A DNA stretch of 64,000 nt. It comes from Rathayibacter sp. VKM Ac-2856 (GTDB lineage Bacteria; Actinomycetota; Actinomycetes; Actinomycetales; Microbacteriaceae). The stretch is taken from positions 1,054,001 to 1,118,000 of the forward strand of contig NZ_JABMLF010000001.1 of NCBI RefSeq assembly GCF_013205055.1. The letters run 5' to 3'. The notes under the pieces were generated by a model. It was not told the origin of the DNA. It worked only from the letters and a program-made list of their open reading frames with translations, and did no database searches. The translations under genes and the position numbers were made by a program. This document shows, one piece after another, positions 53,768 to 63,317 of this stretch (position 1 is its first letter; each line of letters begins with the position of its first letter).

Positions 53768-54231
53768 GCGCTTCTTCCGTGGTGCGGGGTGTCGTCGGTG
53801 AGGACGGCGTTGATGCTGCGGACGGTGCGGGCGGCGGCGAGGGCCCCGACCGCGTCCGGCCTGGTGAGGACGTCGGCGAGGCCGGAGACGAATCCGACGT
53901 GGCCGTGCGCCTGGGTGGCGGCGATGCCGATGACCACCGACACCGGGTCGTTGGTGCTGTGGCCGAAGGCGACCGGCTCGGCCAGGGTGACCACCGAGAT
54001 GCCGTCCTCGAGCACGTCGTTGCCCGGCCGGGCGTGGGCGAGGGCGAGCCCCGGAGCGATCACGATGTAGGGACCGAGCACGTCGACCTGCTCGACCATG
54101 CGGCGGGAGTAGGCCGGGTCGACCGCGCCGCTGCGCTCGAGGGCGCGTCCCGCCTCCAGGACCGCCTCGCGCCAGCTGGCGGCGGGGTGGCGCAGGGCCA
54201 CCGCGGCGTCCGAGAGCGGGTCGAGGGGCAT
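53764..54231 (-). CDS. PTS system EIIA component (mannitol/ascorbate family, EIIA-2)
   Basis: 155 residues from ATG 54231. GPYIVIAPGLALAHARP contains the phosphohistidine His66 of the fructose-mannitol-ascorbate EIIA fold; PVAFGHSTNDPVSVVIG fits too. It starts 2 nt after the adenosine deaminase stop and overlaps the EIIB gene. Without EIIC the pair may serve a distant permease or have a regulatory role. Confidence 0.87.
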   Translation of the reverse strand: MPLDPLSDAAVALRHPAASWREAVLEAGRALERSGAVDPAYSRRMVEQVDVLGPYIVIAPGLALAHARPGNDVLEDGISVVTLAEPVAFGHSTNDPVSVVIGIAATQAHGHVGFVSGLADVLTRPDAVGALAAARTVRSINAVLTDDTPHHGRSA

Positions 54232-54233
54232 GC

Positions 54234-55373
54234 TCAGGCCGCCTCGAAGCCGGCGCTGATCGTGTCGATCAGCTCGCGGCGCTCGTCCAGGGGCAGGAAG
54301 CTCGCCTCGGCGGCGTTGATCTGGAACGCCTCGAGGTCGTCGAGGTCGTAGCCGAACGCGTCGGACAGCAGCGCGAGCTCGCGGCTGAGTGTCGTGCCGC
54401 TCATCAGCCGGTTGTCGGTGTTGACGGTGACGCGGAAGCCGAGCTGGTAGAGCAGGTCGAACGGGTGGTCGGCGAGCTCGGTGCCCCACGCCGCGACGGC
54501 GCCGGTCTGCAGGTTCGAGGAGGGGCTGAGCTCGAGGGCGATCCGGCGGTCCTTGACCCACTCGGCGACCTCGCCGAGGGTCACGTAGCTGGCGTCGTCG
54601 TCCTGCCGCTCGATGCGGATGTCCTCGGCCAGCCGGACGCCGTGCCCGAGGCGGAGCGCGCGGCCGTCGAGCAGCGCCGAGCGGATGCTGTCGAGGCCGG
54701 CCGCCTCGCCGGCGTGCACCGTGGTCGGGAAGTGGGCGGCGGCGAGGAGCTCGAAGGCGGGGCGGTGCCGCGACGCGGGGAAGCCCGCCTCCGCTCCGGC
54801 GATGTCGAAGCCGATGGCGCCGCGCTCGCGGTGGCGCAGGGCGAGCTCGGCGATCTCGAATGACCGGTCGGTGTGCCGCATCGCGGTGATCAGCTGGCCG
54901 ACGCCGAGGCGCGAGCCGTGCGCGGCCGCCTCCTGGACGCCCTGCTCGAGGCCCTCCTGCACGGCCTCGACGGCCGCGTCGAGGGTGAGTCCGGCGCGGA
55001 GGTGCTGCTCGGGAGCCCAGCGGATCTCGCCGTGCACGACGCCGTCGGCAGCGAGGTCGAGCACGAACTCGCGGGCGACCCGCTCGAGCGAGTCGGCGGT
55101 CTGCATGACGGCGATGGTCGTCTCGAAGGTCGCGATGTAGTCCTCGAGCGAGCCGGAGTCCGCCGTGCCGGTGAACCACTGCGCGAGGGCCTCGGGTTCG
55201 TCGGCGGGGAGGGGGACGCCCGTGCGCCCGGCGATCTCGATGATCGTGGCGGGGCGGAGTCCGCCGTCGAGGTGGTCGTGCAGCGAGACCTTGGGGAGGT
55301 CGTCGATGAGGACGCCCTCGCCGGGGAGGAGGTACTCCTCGGCGCTGCTGCCGATCTCGGTGCTGTCGGTCAC
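54234..55373 (-). CDS. add: adenosine deaminase
   Basis: 379 residues, GTG 55373 with GGAGGAG 5 nt upstream. Converts adenosine and deoxyadenosine to inosine forms. Zinc ligands His32/His34 in SLHDHLDGG, catalytic region VHAGEAAG, the LGHGVRLAED histidine and TVNTDNRLMSGT (usually STDDP) with the second Asp changed to Asn. This variant end is common in actinobacterial homologues as far as I recall. Two PTS genes follow in the same operon. Confidence 0.93.
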   Translation of the reverse strand: MTDSTEIGSSAEEYLLPGEGVLIDDLPKVSLHDHLDGGLRPATIIEIAGRTGVPLPADEPEALAQWFTGTADSGSLEDYIATFETTIAVMQTADSLERVAREFVLDLAADGVVHGEIRWAPEQHLRAGLTLDAAVEAVQEGLEQGVQEAAAHGSRLGVGQLITAMRHTDRSFEIAELALRHRERGAIGFDIAGAEAGFPASRHRPAFELLAAAHFPTTVHAGEAAGLDSIRSALLDGRALRLGHGVRLAEDIRIERQDDDASYVTLGEVAEWVKDRRIALELSPSSNLQTGAVAAWGTELADHPFDLLYQLGFRVTVNTDNRLMSGTTLSRELALLSDAFGYDLDDLEAFQINAAEASFLPLDERRELIDTISAGFEAA

Positions 55374-55407
55374 GGTGCTCCTCCGGTCGGACGACGGTTC
55401 GCGCACC

Positions 55408-55413
55408 ACCTTA
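55408..55413 (-). promoter_or_regulatory. putative -10 TAAGGT of the add-PTS operon
   Basis: Reverse-strand TAAGGT would give a leader of about 28 nt containing the GGAGGAG ribosome site. It is downstream of the tandem repeats, so they lie just upstream of this promoter. Confidence 0.45.
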
Positions 55414-55490
55414 CGGTGCCGCCCGCGCGACCCTCCGGCGCGTCGGCCACCCCGTCCGGGTCTGCTCGCGCACGACCCCGGGCCGACCGC

Positions 55491-55936
55491 CCTCCGGCAC
55501 GCGGAAACGCCTCCGGCACGCTGGAAACCGCGGATTCCACGAGCCGGAGCCGGAACCACGAGCCGGAGATCCGCCCGGCAGACCTTCGGCACGCGGAATC
55601 TGTCTCGGCACGCCGGAAACCTCGGATTCTACGAGCCGGAGCCGGAATCACGAGCCGAAGATCCACCCGGCACACCTTCGGCACGCGGAATCTGCCTCGG
55701 CACGCCGGAAACCTCGGATTCCACGAGCCGGAGCCGGAACCACGAGCCGGAGATCCGCCGCGCACACCTCCGGCACGCGGAACGAGCCTCGGCACGCCGC
55801 AACCCGCAGATTCCACGAGCCGGAGCCGGAATCACGAGCCGAAGATCCACCCGGCACACCTTCGGCACGCTGAATCTGCTTCGGCACGTCAAAAACCGCG
55901 GATTCCACGAGCCGGAGCCGGAACCACGAGCCGGAG
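55491..55936. repeat. 92-nt tandem repeat, five copies
   Basis: Units start with CCT(T/C)CGGCACGC at 55491, 55583, 55675, 55768 and 55859, so the period is 91-93 nt; the last copy is shortened. Each unit holds GGCACGC(T/C)GGAAA, a GATTCC/GGAATC stem and CACGAGCCGGAG twice. Because 92 is not a multiple of three, open frames shift between copies and are not genes. The block fills the gap between deoA and add. Confidence 0.92.
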
Positions 55937-55999
55937 GTCGGCGACCTCAGCGGCCCGAGGGCGACGACGACGGCAGTCGGCGGGGCGGCCGCCGCCCCG

Positions 56000-57307
56000 T
56001 CAGGCGATGCGCTCGGCGACCAGGGGGCCGCCGTCGAGGATCTCGTCGCCCTCGTCGCCGATGCGGTAGGCGCCCTCGAGCGCCTCCAGGGCGCGGTCGA
56101 AGCGGGACGGCTCGTCGGCGGAGAGGGTGAGGAGCGGCTGGCCGGCGCGGACGCGGTCGCCGGGCTTCGCGTGCAGGTCGATGCCGGCCGCGTGCTGCAC
56201 CGCGTCCGTCTGGCGGGCCCGCCCCGCGCCGAGGCGCCACGCCGCGATGCCGAAGGGCAGCGCCTGCTGCTCGACGAGGACGCCGTCGCGCTCGGCCACC
56301 ACGACGTGCGTCTCGCGGGCGACCGGGAGCGCTCCGTCGGGGTCGCCGCCCTGCGCCCGGATCACCGCGCGCCAGGTGTCCATCGCCGCGCCGCCGTCGA
56401 GCGCGCCCTCGACGTCCGCATCGGGCAGGCCGGCCAGCGCCAGCATCTCGCGGGCGAGCGCTAGGGTCAGCTCGCGCACGTCCGACGGCCCGCCGCCGGC
56501 GAGCACCTCGACGGACTCGCGGACCTCGTTGGCGTTGCCGATCGCGAGGCCGAGCGGCACGTTCATGTTGGTCAGCAGCGCCGTGGTGCGCACGCCGGCG
56601 TCGTTGCCGAGGTCGACCATCGTGCGCGCCAGTTCGCGGGAGCGCTCGATGTCGACCATGAAGGCGCCGGAGCCGAACTTGACGTCCAGGACCAGGGCGT
56701 CGGTCCCCTCCGCGATCTTCTTCGACATGATCGAGGAGGCGATCAGCGGGATCGCCTCGACGGTGCCGGTGATGTCGCGCAGCGCGTAGAGCTTCTTGTC
56801 CGCCGGGGCGAGACCGGAGCCCGCGGCGCAGATCACTCCGCCGACCGTCCGCAGCTGCTCGAACATCTCCTCGTTGCCGAGGTCCGCCCGCCAGCCGGGG
56901 ATCGCCTCGAGCTTGTCGAGCGTGCCGCCGGTGTGGCCGAGTCCGCGGCCGGAGAGCTGCGGCACCGCGACGCCGAAGGAGGCGACCAGCGGCATCAGCG
57001 GCAGGGTGATCTTGTCGCCCACGCCGCCGGTGGAGTGCTTGTCGACCGTCCGCTTGCCCAGGCCGTCGAAGCTCATCCGCTCGCCGCTCGCGATCATCGC
57101 CAGCGTCAGATCGCGGACCTCGTCGCGATCCATCCCGTTGAGCAGCACGGCCATCGCGAACGCGGCCATCTGCTCGCCCTGGACGTAGCCGCGGGTGTAC
57201 GCGTCGATCAGCCAGTCGATCTGCGCGGTCGACAGGGTGCCGCGGTCGCGCTTGGTGCGGATGAGGTCGACGGCGTCGAACGCCTCGACGGGGGTGGGCG
57301 GGGTCAT
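56000..57307 (-). CDS. deoA: thymidine (pyrimidine-nucleoside) phosphorylase
   Basis: 435 residues, ATG 57307. Cleaves thymidine or uridine with phosphate. Motifs: DLIRTKRDRGTLS, the phosphate-binding DKHSTGGVGDK (89-99), SGRGLGHTGGTLDKLEAIPG signature, ADKKLYALRD, and SSIMSKKIAEG. A C-terminal PYNP domain ends at the repeats. Length is full. In one transcript with cdd upstream. Confidence 0.95.
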   Translation of the reverse strand: MTPPTPVEAFDAVDLIRTKRDRGTLSTAQIDWLIDAYTRGYVQGEQMAAFAMAVLLNGMDRDEVRDLTLAMIASGERMSFDGLGKRTVDKHSTGGVGDKITLPLMPLVASFGVAVPQLSGRGLGHTGGTLDKLEAIPGWRADLGNEEMFEQLRTVGGVICAAGSGLAPADKKLYALRDITGTVEAIPLIASSIMSKKIAEGTDALVLDVKFGSGAFMVDIERSRELARTMVDLGNDAGVRTTALLTNMNVPLGLAIGNANEVRESVEVLAGGGPSDVRELTLALAREMLALAGLPDADVEGALDGGAAMDTWRAVIRAQGGDPDGALPVARETHVVVAERDGVLVEQQALPFGIAAWRLGAGRARQTDAVQHAAGIDLHAKPGDRVRAGQPLLTLSADEPSRFDRALEALEGAYRIGDEGDEILDGGPLVAERIA

Positions 57308-57402
57308 GCGGGGTCCTCGGTTCAGGAGTGGGAGCGGGAGGCGGCGGCGCGACGGCGCCGCGGAGGGTGACGGGGCTGCCGAGCGACGCGGACGCGCCGC
57401 GG

Positions 57403-57807
57403 CTACTCGGCCGCGTAGGCCTCGAGGGTGCGCGGACCGAACGCGTCCGGGATGACCTCGTCGATCGTCTTCACCCCCGACACGGTCTGCAGGAGCATCC
57501 CGTCGGCGGAGTGCTCGAAGAGCAGCTGGCGGCAGCGCCCGCACGGCATCAGCACGCCGCCCCTGCCGTCGACGCAGGTGAAGGCGACGAGCCGGCCGCC
57601 GCCCGTCATGTGCAGCGACGAGACCAGCGCGCACTCGGCGCAGAGGGTGAGGCCGTAGGAGGCGTTCTCGACGTTGCAGCCGGAGATCACGCGGCCGTCG
57701 TCGACGAGTGCGGCGACCCCCACGGGGAACTTCGAGTACGGCACGTAGGCCTTGCCCATGGCCTCGAGCGCAGCGGTGCGCAGCGCGTCCCAGTCGATGT
57801 CGGTCAT
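57403..57807 (-). CDS. cdd: cytidine deaminase
   Basis: 134 residues from ATG 57807, which has GAGGA 8 nt upstream; an ATG at 57837 touches the permease stop (TGAATG) but lacks a ribosome site. Small tetrameric CDA: NVENASYGLTLCAE with catalytic Glu58 and zinc Cys56, and PCGRCRQ with Cys89 and Cys92. Converts cytidine to uridine for DeoA. A Cys follows the CAE motif where Arg is usual. Confidence 0.94.
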   Translation of the reverse strand: MTDIDWDALRTAALEAMGKAYVPYSKFPVGVAALVDDGRVISGCNVENASYGLTLCAECALVSSLHMTGGGRLVAFTCVDGRGGVLMPCGRCRQLLFEHSADGMLLQTVSGVKTIDEVIPDAFGPRTLEAYAAE

Positions 57808-57837
57808 CGGATCCGTCCTCACGATTTGAGACTGCAT

Positions 57838-59112
57838 TCAGGATTTGAGATAGGGCTTGCCGGCGGCGGCCGGCCCGCGCGACTGCCCGACGAGGCCGGC
57901 GACCGCGAAGATCGTCACCACGTACGGCAGCATCAGCATGAACTCGCTCGGCACCGGCGAGCCGATGACGCCGAGAACGTTCTGCAGGTTGGTCGCGAAG
58001 CCGAAGAGGAGCGACGCGAGGGTCGCCTTGATCGGGTCCCAGCGACCGAAGATGACCGCGGCCAGGGCGATGAAGCCCGCACCCGCCGTCATCTCCTTGC
58101 CGAAGGCGCCGACCGCGTCGAGCGTGTAGTACGCGCCGCCCATGCCGGCGATCGCGCCGGCCAGTGAGACGTTCCAGAACCGGGTCCGCGCCACGTTGAT
58201 GCCGACGGTGTCCGCCGCCTGCGGGTGCTCGCCGACGGCGCGCAGGCGCAGGCCCCACTTCGTCTTGAACAGGCCCCACCACACCGCGAAGATCGCGAGG
58301 TACATCAGGTAGACGATGACCGTCTGGTTGAACAGGACCGGCCCGAGGATCGGCACCTGGCTGAGCCCCGGGATCGGCAGCCGGTCGAACTTCACCGGCG
58401 AGTTGAAGGTCGCCGCGTCGCTGGTCAGCACCTGCGAGTAGAGGAAGCTCGTCAGTCCCGTCACGAGGACGTTGAGGACGACGCCGACGATCACCTGGTC
58501 GACCAGGTACTTGATCGCGAAGGCGGCGAGCACGAACGAGACCAGCACGCTCGCGACCATCGCGGCGAGCAGGCCGAGCACGGGCTGGCGCGTGAGCGAG
58601 CCGACCATCGCCGCGGTGAACGCGCCGGCGAGCAGCTGGCCCTCGATCGCGACGTTGACAACGCCGACCCGCTCCGAGATGACGCCGCCGAGCGAGCCGA
58701 AGATCAGCGGAGTGGCGAGGCCGACGGTGCCCAGCAGCAGACCCGGCAGCGGCAGCGTGGCCCCCGCGGAGGCCCAGACCAGGAAGCCGACCAGGAACAC
58801 CAGCGCGAAGAGCGCCGAGAGCCAGAGCGGCAGTCGCCGGGCCGCGCGGGTGAACGCGACGGCGACGGCGGTCAGGGCGACCAGGACGACCGCCACGACC
58901 ACGCCGGTGGCGCGGGTCGGGAAGGGCAGATCCGGCAGGGCGAAGAAGTCGTTCCCCGAGGCGAGGCGGAACGAGCTGGTGCCGTCGCGGCCCAGGGCGA
59001 CGAACAGGATCACGGCGAGCAGCGCGAAGATGCCGAACGCGATCGGGGCCTTCCAGCTGCGGACGGCCACCCGGGACGCGGTCCCGGGAGCTCGGGAGAC
59101 TGCGGTGGTCAT
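57838..59112 (-). CDS. nucleoside ABC transporter permease 2 (BPD_transp_2 family)
   Basis: 424 residues, ATG 59112 overlapping the first permease stop (ATGA). About ten membrane segments with a long N-terminal part. GGVISERVGVVNVAIEGQLLAGAF is the conserved loop of YufQ/NupQ-type permeases for nucleosides; RAVGEHPQAADTVGINV is the ATPase-contact (EAA-like) loop. Forms the channel with the permease encoded upstream. Confidence 0.92.
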   Translation of the reverse strand: MTTAVSRAPGTASRVAVRSWKAPIAFGIFALLAVILFVALGRDGTSSFRLASGNDFFALPDLPFPTRATGVVVAVVLVALTAVAVAFTRAARRLPLWLSALFALVFLVGFLVWASAGATLPLPGLLLGTVGLATPLIFGSLGGVISERVGVVNVAIEGQLLAGAFTAAMVGSLTRQPVLGLLAAMVASVLVSFVLAAFAIKYLVDQVIVGVVLNVLVTGLTSFLYSQVLTSDAATFNSPVKFDRLPIPGLSQVPILGPVLFNQTVIVYLMYLAIFAVWWGLFKTKWGLRLRAVGEHPQAADTVGINVARTRFWNVSLAGAIAGMGGAYYTLDAVGAFGKEMTAGAGFIALAAVIFGRWDPIKATLASLLFGFATNLQNVLGVIGSPVPSEFMLMLPYVVTIFAVAGLVGQSRGPAAAGKPYLKS

Positions 59113-60419
59113 GCGGACACCTCCGTGGTGCGGCGCGTGCGGCGCTTCGGGGCGACCCCGGGCGTGGGGAGGCGGAAGATCGCGCGCACCAGGGGCGGCG
59201 CAGCGATGAAGAGGACGATCAGCGACTGGACGACGAGGACCACGTCGATCGGCACGCCCTCGGCCGCCTGCATCGAGTAGCCGCCGGCCTTGAACGCGCC
59301 GAAGAGGATGCCGGCGAAGAAGACGCCCCACGGCCGCGACCGGCCCAGCAGCGCGACGGTGATCGCGTCGAAGCCGATGCCGGCGTCGATCCCGGCCGTG
59401 AAGCCGGTGGTGACGGTGCCCATCACCTGGGCGCTGCCTGCGAGGCCGAGCAGACCGCCGGAGAGCAGCATGGCGTAGACGTAGCTGTTCTTGACGTCGA
59501 TGCCGGCGACCCGGGCGGCGTGCGGGTTCTCGCCCACCGCGCGGAACTTGAAGCCGATGCTCGAGCGGTTGAGCAGCCACCAGACGAAGACGGTCGCGAG
59601 GATCGCGAAGACGAAGCCGAGGTTCAGCGAGTAGCCGGAGCCGAGGAGGTCGGGGAAGACCGCCGTGTCCTTCATCCCGGGCGCCTTCGGGTTGTTCGAG
59701 CCCGGAGCCTGCAGCGCGCCGGGCGTGCGCAGGAGGTAGGAGACGAAGTAGAACGCGACGTAGTTGAGCATGATCGTGAGGATCACCTCGTGCGCGCCGG
59801 TCCGCGCCTTCAGGAGGCCCACCAGCCCGCCCCAGAGCGCACCGCCCAGGACGCCCGCGGCGAGCGTGATGATCAGGTGCACGCCGACCGGCAGGTCGAA
59901 GGAGAAGCCGACCCAGCCGGCGCAGGCCGCAGCGATCAGCATCTGGCCGCGGCCGCCGATGTTGAACAGGCCGACGCGGAAGGCCAGGGCGACGCCGAGG
60001 CCGCCCGCGATCAGCGGCGTCGCGAAGGCGAGCGTGTCGGTCAGCGGCTTGATGCCGTTCGCGAAGCCCTCGCGGCGGAAGTTGTAGACCGAGCCCTGGA
60101 AGAGGGAGGAGTACGCACCGGCGACGGACTGCCAGATCGCCTGCAGCGTGTCGAGCGGCCGGGCGAAGAAGTAGCCGGCCGCCGCCTGGACGTCGGTGTC
60201 GGTCGCGGCGATGAGCACGCCGCCCGCGATCAGCGAGAGCACGACGGCGAGAACCGACATCAGCGCGGTGCCGGAGAGGATCTCGCGGAGGACCCGCGAG
60301 GCGCCGCTCTCGATCGGACCGGGCCGCGCCTCCTGACCCGGCTTCTGGCCCGGCTCGAAGCCGGTCGCCCTCTCGGACTCGGCGTCCGGATCGACGGCGG
60401 GCAACTGCGCGTCGCTCAT
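59109..60419 (-). CDS. nucleoside ABC transporter permease 1 (BPD_transp_2 family)
   Basis: 436 residues, ATG 60419 overlapping the ATPase gene stop. N-terminal 40 residues are hydrophilic and cytoplasmic. [22 protein letters not shown] is the family hallmark, and [20 protein letters not shown] the coupling loop. Typical YufP/NupP type, partner of the second permease. Confidence 0.92.
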   Translation of the reverse strand: MSDAQLPAVDPDAESERATGFEPGQKPGQEARPGPIESGASRVLREILSGTALMSVLAVVLSLIAGGVLIAATDTDVQAAAGYFFARPLDTLQAIWQSVAGAYSSLFQGSVYNFRREGFANGIKPLTDTLAFATPLIAGGLGVALAFRVGLFNIGGRGQMLIAAACAGWVGFSFDLPVGVHLIITLAAGVLGGALWGGLVGLLKARTGAHEVILTIMLNYVAFYFVSYLLRTPGALQAPGSNNPKAPGMKDTAVFPDLLGSGYSLNLGFVFAILATVFVWWLLNRSSIGFKFRAVGENPHAARVAGIDVKNSYVYAMLLSGGLLGLAGSAQVMGTVTTGFTAGIDAGIGFDAITVALLGRSRPWGVFFAGILFGAFKAGGYSMQAAEGVPIDVVLVVQSLIVLFIAAPPLVRAIFRLPTPGVAPKRRTRRTTEVSA

Positions 60420-61936
60420 GCGGCCGCACCCTTCTCGGCGGGCGACTGCCCGGCCATCATGAGCCCCAGGACCTCCCGGGGCGTGTCGGCGGGGACGATC
60501 CCGATGATGCCGCCCTTGTACATGACCGCGATGCGGTCGGCGAGAGCCGCCACCTCGTCGAGCTCGGTCGAGACGACGATGACGGGCACGCCCGTGTCGC
60601 GGGTCTCGACGATGCGCTTGTGCACGAACTCGATCGAGCCGACGTCGATGCCGCGGGTCGGCTGGGCGGCGATGAACAGCCGCAGCTCGCGGCTGAGCTC
60701 GCGGGCCAGGACGACCTTCTGCTGGTTGCCGCCGGAGAGGCGGCCGACGTGGGTCGTGATGCCCTGCGCGCGCACGTCGAACTCGCGGACGCGCTCCTCG
60801 GCGAACTTCTCGAGCTCCTTCAGCCGCAGGCCGAGGCCCTTGACGAAGGGACCGCTGTCGCTGCGGTCGAGCATGAGGTTCTCGGCGATGGTGAACTCGG
60901 CGACCAGGCCGTCCTCGGTGCGGTCCTCGGGCACGAAGCCGACGCCCGCGTCGAGCACGCGGCGGACGGACAGCCCGTCGAGCCGGCGGCCGTCGAGGGT
61001 CACCGAGCCCTCCACGCGCTCCTGCAGCCCCATGATCGCCTCGGTCAGCTCGGTCTGGCCGTTGCCCTGGACACCGGCGATCGCGAGGATCTCGCCGCGG
61101 CGCACCTCGAACGAGACGTCGTCGACGACGGCCTGGCCGTTCGCGTCGCGGACCGTCAGGTTGCTGACGACGAGGGCCTCGTCGCCGGCGCGGGCCGGCT
61201 CCTTCTGCACGGTGAGCTCGACGGCGCGGCCGACCATCAGCGAGGCGAGCTCGGCGTTGCTCGCCGTGGGCGCCGCCTCCCCCACGACCTGGCCGAGGCG
61301 GATGACGGTGATGCGGTCGCCGACCTCGCGGACCTCGCGCAGCTTGTGGGTGATGAAGACGATCGCCGTCCCGGAGGCGCGCAGCTGCCGCATGATCGCG
61401 ATCAGCTCGTCGGTCTCCTGCGGGGTCAGCACCGCGGTCGGCTCGTCGAAGACGAGGACCTTCGCGTCGCGCGAGAGCGCCTTGATGATCTCGACCCGCT
61501 GCTGCACGCCGACGGGCAGGTCCTCGACGATCGCATCGGGATCGACGTCGAAGCCGAAGCGGTCGGAGATGTCGCGGACGCGGGCGCGCGCGGCGGCGAG
61601 GTCCAGCCGGCCGCCCGACTTCGTCTCCTCGTGCCCGAGCATGACGTTCTCGGCGACCGAGAAGACGGGGACGAGCATGAAGTGCTGGTGGACCATCCCG
61701 ATGCCCGCCTTCATGGCGTCACCCGGGCCGGAGAACCGCTGGACCACGTCGTCCAGCAGGATGTCGCCCTCCTCGGCCTGGTAGAGGCCGTACAGCACGT
61801 TCATGAGCGTCGACTTGCCCGCGCCGTTCTCGCCGAGAAGGCAGTGGATCTCACCGGGTTCGACGGTGAGGTCGATGTGATCGTTGGCCACGAGGGCGCC
61901 GAAGCGCTTCGTGATGCCCCGCAGTTCGAGCTTCAT
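60416..61936 (-). CDS. nucleoside ABC transporter ATP-binding protein (two fused ATPase domains)
   Basis: 506 residues, ATG 61936. First domain: GENGAGKST (about 35-43), [23 protein letters not shown]. Second: [10 protein letters not shown] (weak Walker A, normal in this sugar/nucleoside subfamily), [14 protein letters not shown] and the [11 protein letters not shown] segment. YufO/NupO-like. A big hairpin separates it from the upstream lipoprotein gene. Confidence 0.93.
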   Translation of the reverse strand: MKLELRGITKRFGALVANDHIDLTVEPGEIHCLLGENGAGKSTLMNVLYGLYQAEEGDILLDDVVQRFSGPGDAMKAGIGMVHQHFMLVPVFSVAENVMLGHEETKSGGRLDLAAARARVRDISDRFGFDVDPDAIVEDLPVGVQQRVEIIKALSRDAKVLVFDEPTAVLTPQETDELIAIMRQLRASGTAIVFITHKLREVREVGDRITVIRLGQVVGEAAPTASNAELASLMVGRAVELTVQKEPARAGDEALVVSNLTVRDANGQAVVDDVSFEVRRGEILAIAGVQGNGQTELTEAIMGLQERVEGSVTLDGRRLDGLSVRRVLDAGVGFVPEDRTEDGLVAEFTIAENLMLDRSDSGPFVKGLGLRLKELEKFAEERVREFDVRAQGITTHVGRLSGGNQQKVVLARELSRELRLFIAAQPTRGIDVGSIEFVHKRIVETRDTGVPVIVVSTELDEVAALADRIAVMYKGGIIGIVPADTPREVLGLMMAGQSPAEKGAAA

Positions 61937-61991
61937 GAGTCCAATCTAACTTTCGGTGCGCCGCCCGGGCGCCGGAGCCGGCGGGACAGCC

Positions 61992-62044
61992 GACGAAGAG
62001 GCCGGTGAGCCCGAGCAGAGCTCGGGCCCACCGGCCTCTTCGTC
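61992..62044. terminator. 25-bp near-perfect hairpin between the lipoprotein and ATPase genes
   Basis: GACGAAGAGGCCGGTG pairs with its complement, then GCCCGAGC with GCTCGGGC around a 3-nt loop (one bulge between the two stems). It lies within an otherwise co-directional transporter locus, so it probably limits read-through and protects the lipoprotein mRNA. Confidence 0.8.
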
Positions 62045-62068
62045 AGTGCGCTGCGATCGATCCGGAGA

Positions 62069-63154
62069 TCAGGACGCGGCGGGAGCGGACGGCGACTCGA
62101 CGGTGATCGAGCCGTCGATGATGCCCTCCGTGATGGTGTCCAGCTCGCCCTGCAGGTCGGGCGAGACCTTCGACTCGAAGTCGTGGAACGGCGCGATGCC
62201 GACACCGTCGTTCTCGAGCGTGCCCACGTACGGGGTCGCGTCGAAGGCGTCGGCGCCCGCGGTGGAGGTGACGTCGGTCGTGCCGGCCTCGATGCCCTTG
62301 AGGATCGAGGTCAGGTACAGGTCGCCGCCGTCGGGGTAGGTCTCGTACAGGTCGGCGTCGACGCCCACCATCGCGATGTCCTTGCCGGAGTCGCGGATGG
62401 CCTCGATGGCCGACTGGAAGATCGGACCGCCGACGGGGAGGATGACGTCCGCGTTCTGGTCGATCAGGGACTGCGCGGCCGACTTGGCCTCGACACCGGC
62501 GGCGAAGCCTCCGGTGAAGGAGCCGGTCTGCGCGGCGACGTCCCAGCCGACGACCTTGACGTCGGTGCCCTTCTGCTCGTTGTGGTAGGCGACGCCGTCC
62601 GCGAAGCCGTCCATGAAGATGGTGACGGTCGGGAACTGCATGCCGCCGTAGGTGCCCACGACGCCCGTCTTCGAGTACGACGCCGCCGCGTAGCCGGCGA
62701 GGAACGCCGACTGCGAGGTGTCGAAGGTGATCGGCTTGACGTTCGGCAGGTCGATCGACGCGTCGTCGATGATGGCGAAGTCGATGTCGGTGTTCTCCTC
62801 CGCCGCGGCCGAGGTGGCCTCGGCGAGGGCGAAGCCGACGGTGATGATCAGGTTGCAGCCCTGGTCGACGAGGCTCGTGAGGTTCGGGGCGTAGTCCGTC
62901 TCGGACTCCGAGGTCACGGTCTTCGGGGTGACGCCGAGGTCCTCGGACGCCGCGACCAGGCCGTTGTAGCCCAGCTCGTTGAACGACTTGTCGTCGAACC
63001 CGCCCGCGTCGGAGACCATGCAGGGCAGGAAGTCGCCACCGGCGGCGGCGGTCGAGCCGCCCTCCTCGGGGGCGGAGGCGCAGCCGGCGAGAAGCGCGGT
63101 GACGCCCAGAGCGGCGAGACCGCCGAACGCGGCCTTACGCGTGGTGATAGTCAA
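62069..63154 (-). CDS. BmpA-family nucleoside-binding lipoprotein
   Basis: 361 residues from TTG 63154, which has GGAGG 7 nt upstream. Signal peptide and lipobox VTALLAGC, Cys25 being lipidated. Mature part shows the BMP fold: MVSDAGGFDDKSFNELGYNGL, GFALAEATSAAAEEN, FAIIDDA, YGGMQFPTVTIFMDGF and VGVDADLYETYP. Binds purine or pyrimidine nucleosides outside and delivers them to the permeases encoded downstream. Longer upstream starts (TTG 63226) would not keep the signal peptide at the N-terminus. Confidence 0.92.
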   Translation of the reverse strand: MTITTRKAAFGGLAALGVTALLAGCASAPEEGGSTAAAGGDFLPCMVSDAGGFDDKSFNELGYNGLVAASEDLGVTPKTVTSESETDYAPNLTSLVDQGCNLIITVGFALAEATSAAAEENTDIDFAIIDDASIDLPNVKPITFDTSQSAFLAGYAAASYSKTGVVGTYGGMQFPTVTIFMDGFADGVAYHNEQKGTDVKVVGWDVAAQTGSFTGGFAAGVEAKSAAQSLIDQNADVILPVGGPIFQSAIEAIRDSGKDIAMVGVDADLYETYPDGGDLYLTSILKGIEAGTTDVTSTAGADAFDATPYVGTLENDGVGIAPFHDFESKVSPDLQGELDTITEGIIDGSITVESPSAPAAS

Positions 63155-63199
63155 GATTCGTCCTCCAAGATTCGGCCCCGCGCACGATCGGCACTGCAG

Positions 63200-63213
63200 G
63201 GGCATCGATGCCC
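63200..63213. promoter_or_regulatory. 14-bp perfect palindrome before the nucleoside lipoprotein gene
   Basis: GGGCATCGATGCCC lies 46-59 nt upstream of the TTG start. A second small palindrome ACAC-A-GTGT is at 63274-63282. Both are candidate regulator sites for nucleoside control; no regulator gene is nearby. Confidence 0.45.
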
Positions 63214-63289
63214 TCACGTTACCCAAGGTGTCGGAACGCTCAGCCGCCGCGGAGGGCCAACTCGGGAAGCGTTACACAGTGTTGATCTT

Positions 63290-63317
63290 GGGGAGGAGCC
63301 GCGAGCGGCTCCTCCCC
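63290..63317. terminator. 13-bp inverted repeat, probable terminator of manC
   Basis: GGGGAGGAGCCGC and its exact complement with GA between. It lies between the manC end and the lipoprotein promoter. It is also the hairpin end of the inverted family 2 copy. Confidence 0.6.

Noticed and set aside
55370-55908. Several open frames on both strands in the 92-nt repeats
   Set aside because: They are by-products of the tandem repeat; the period shifts the frame in each copy and no ribosome site is seen.
55491-55936. Possible CRISPR array
   Set aside because: The 92-nt units are contiguous and similar over their full length, without short repeats separated by unique spacers; no cas genes nearby.
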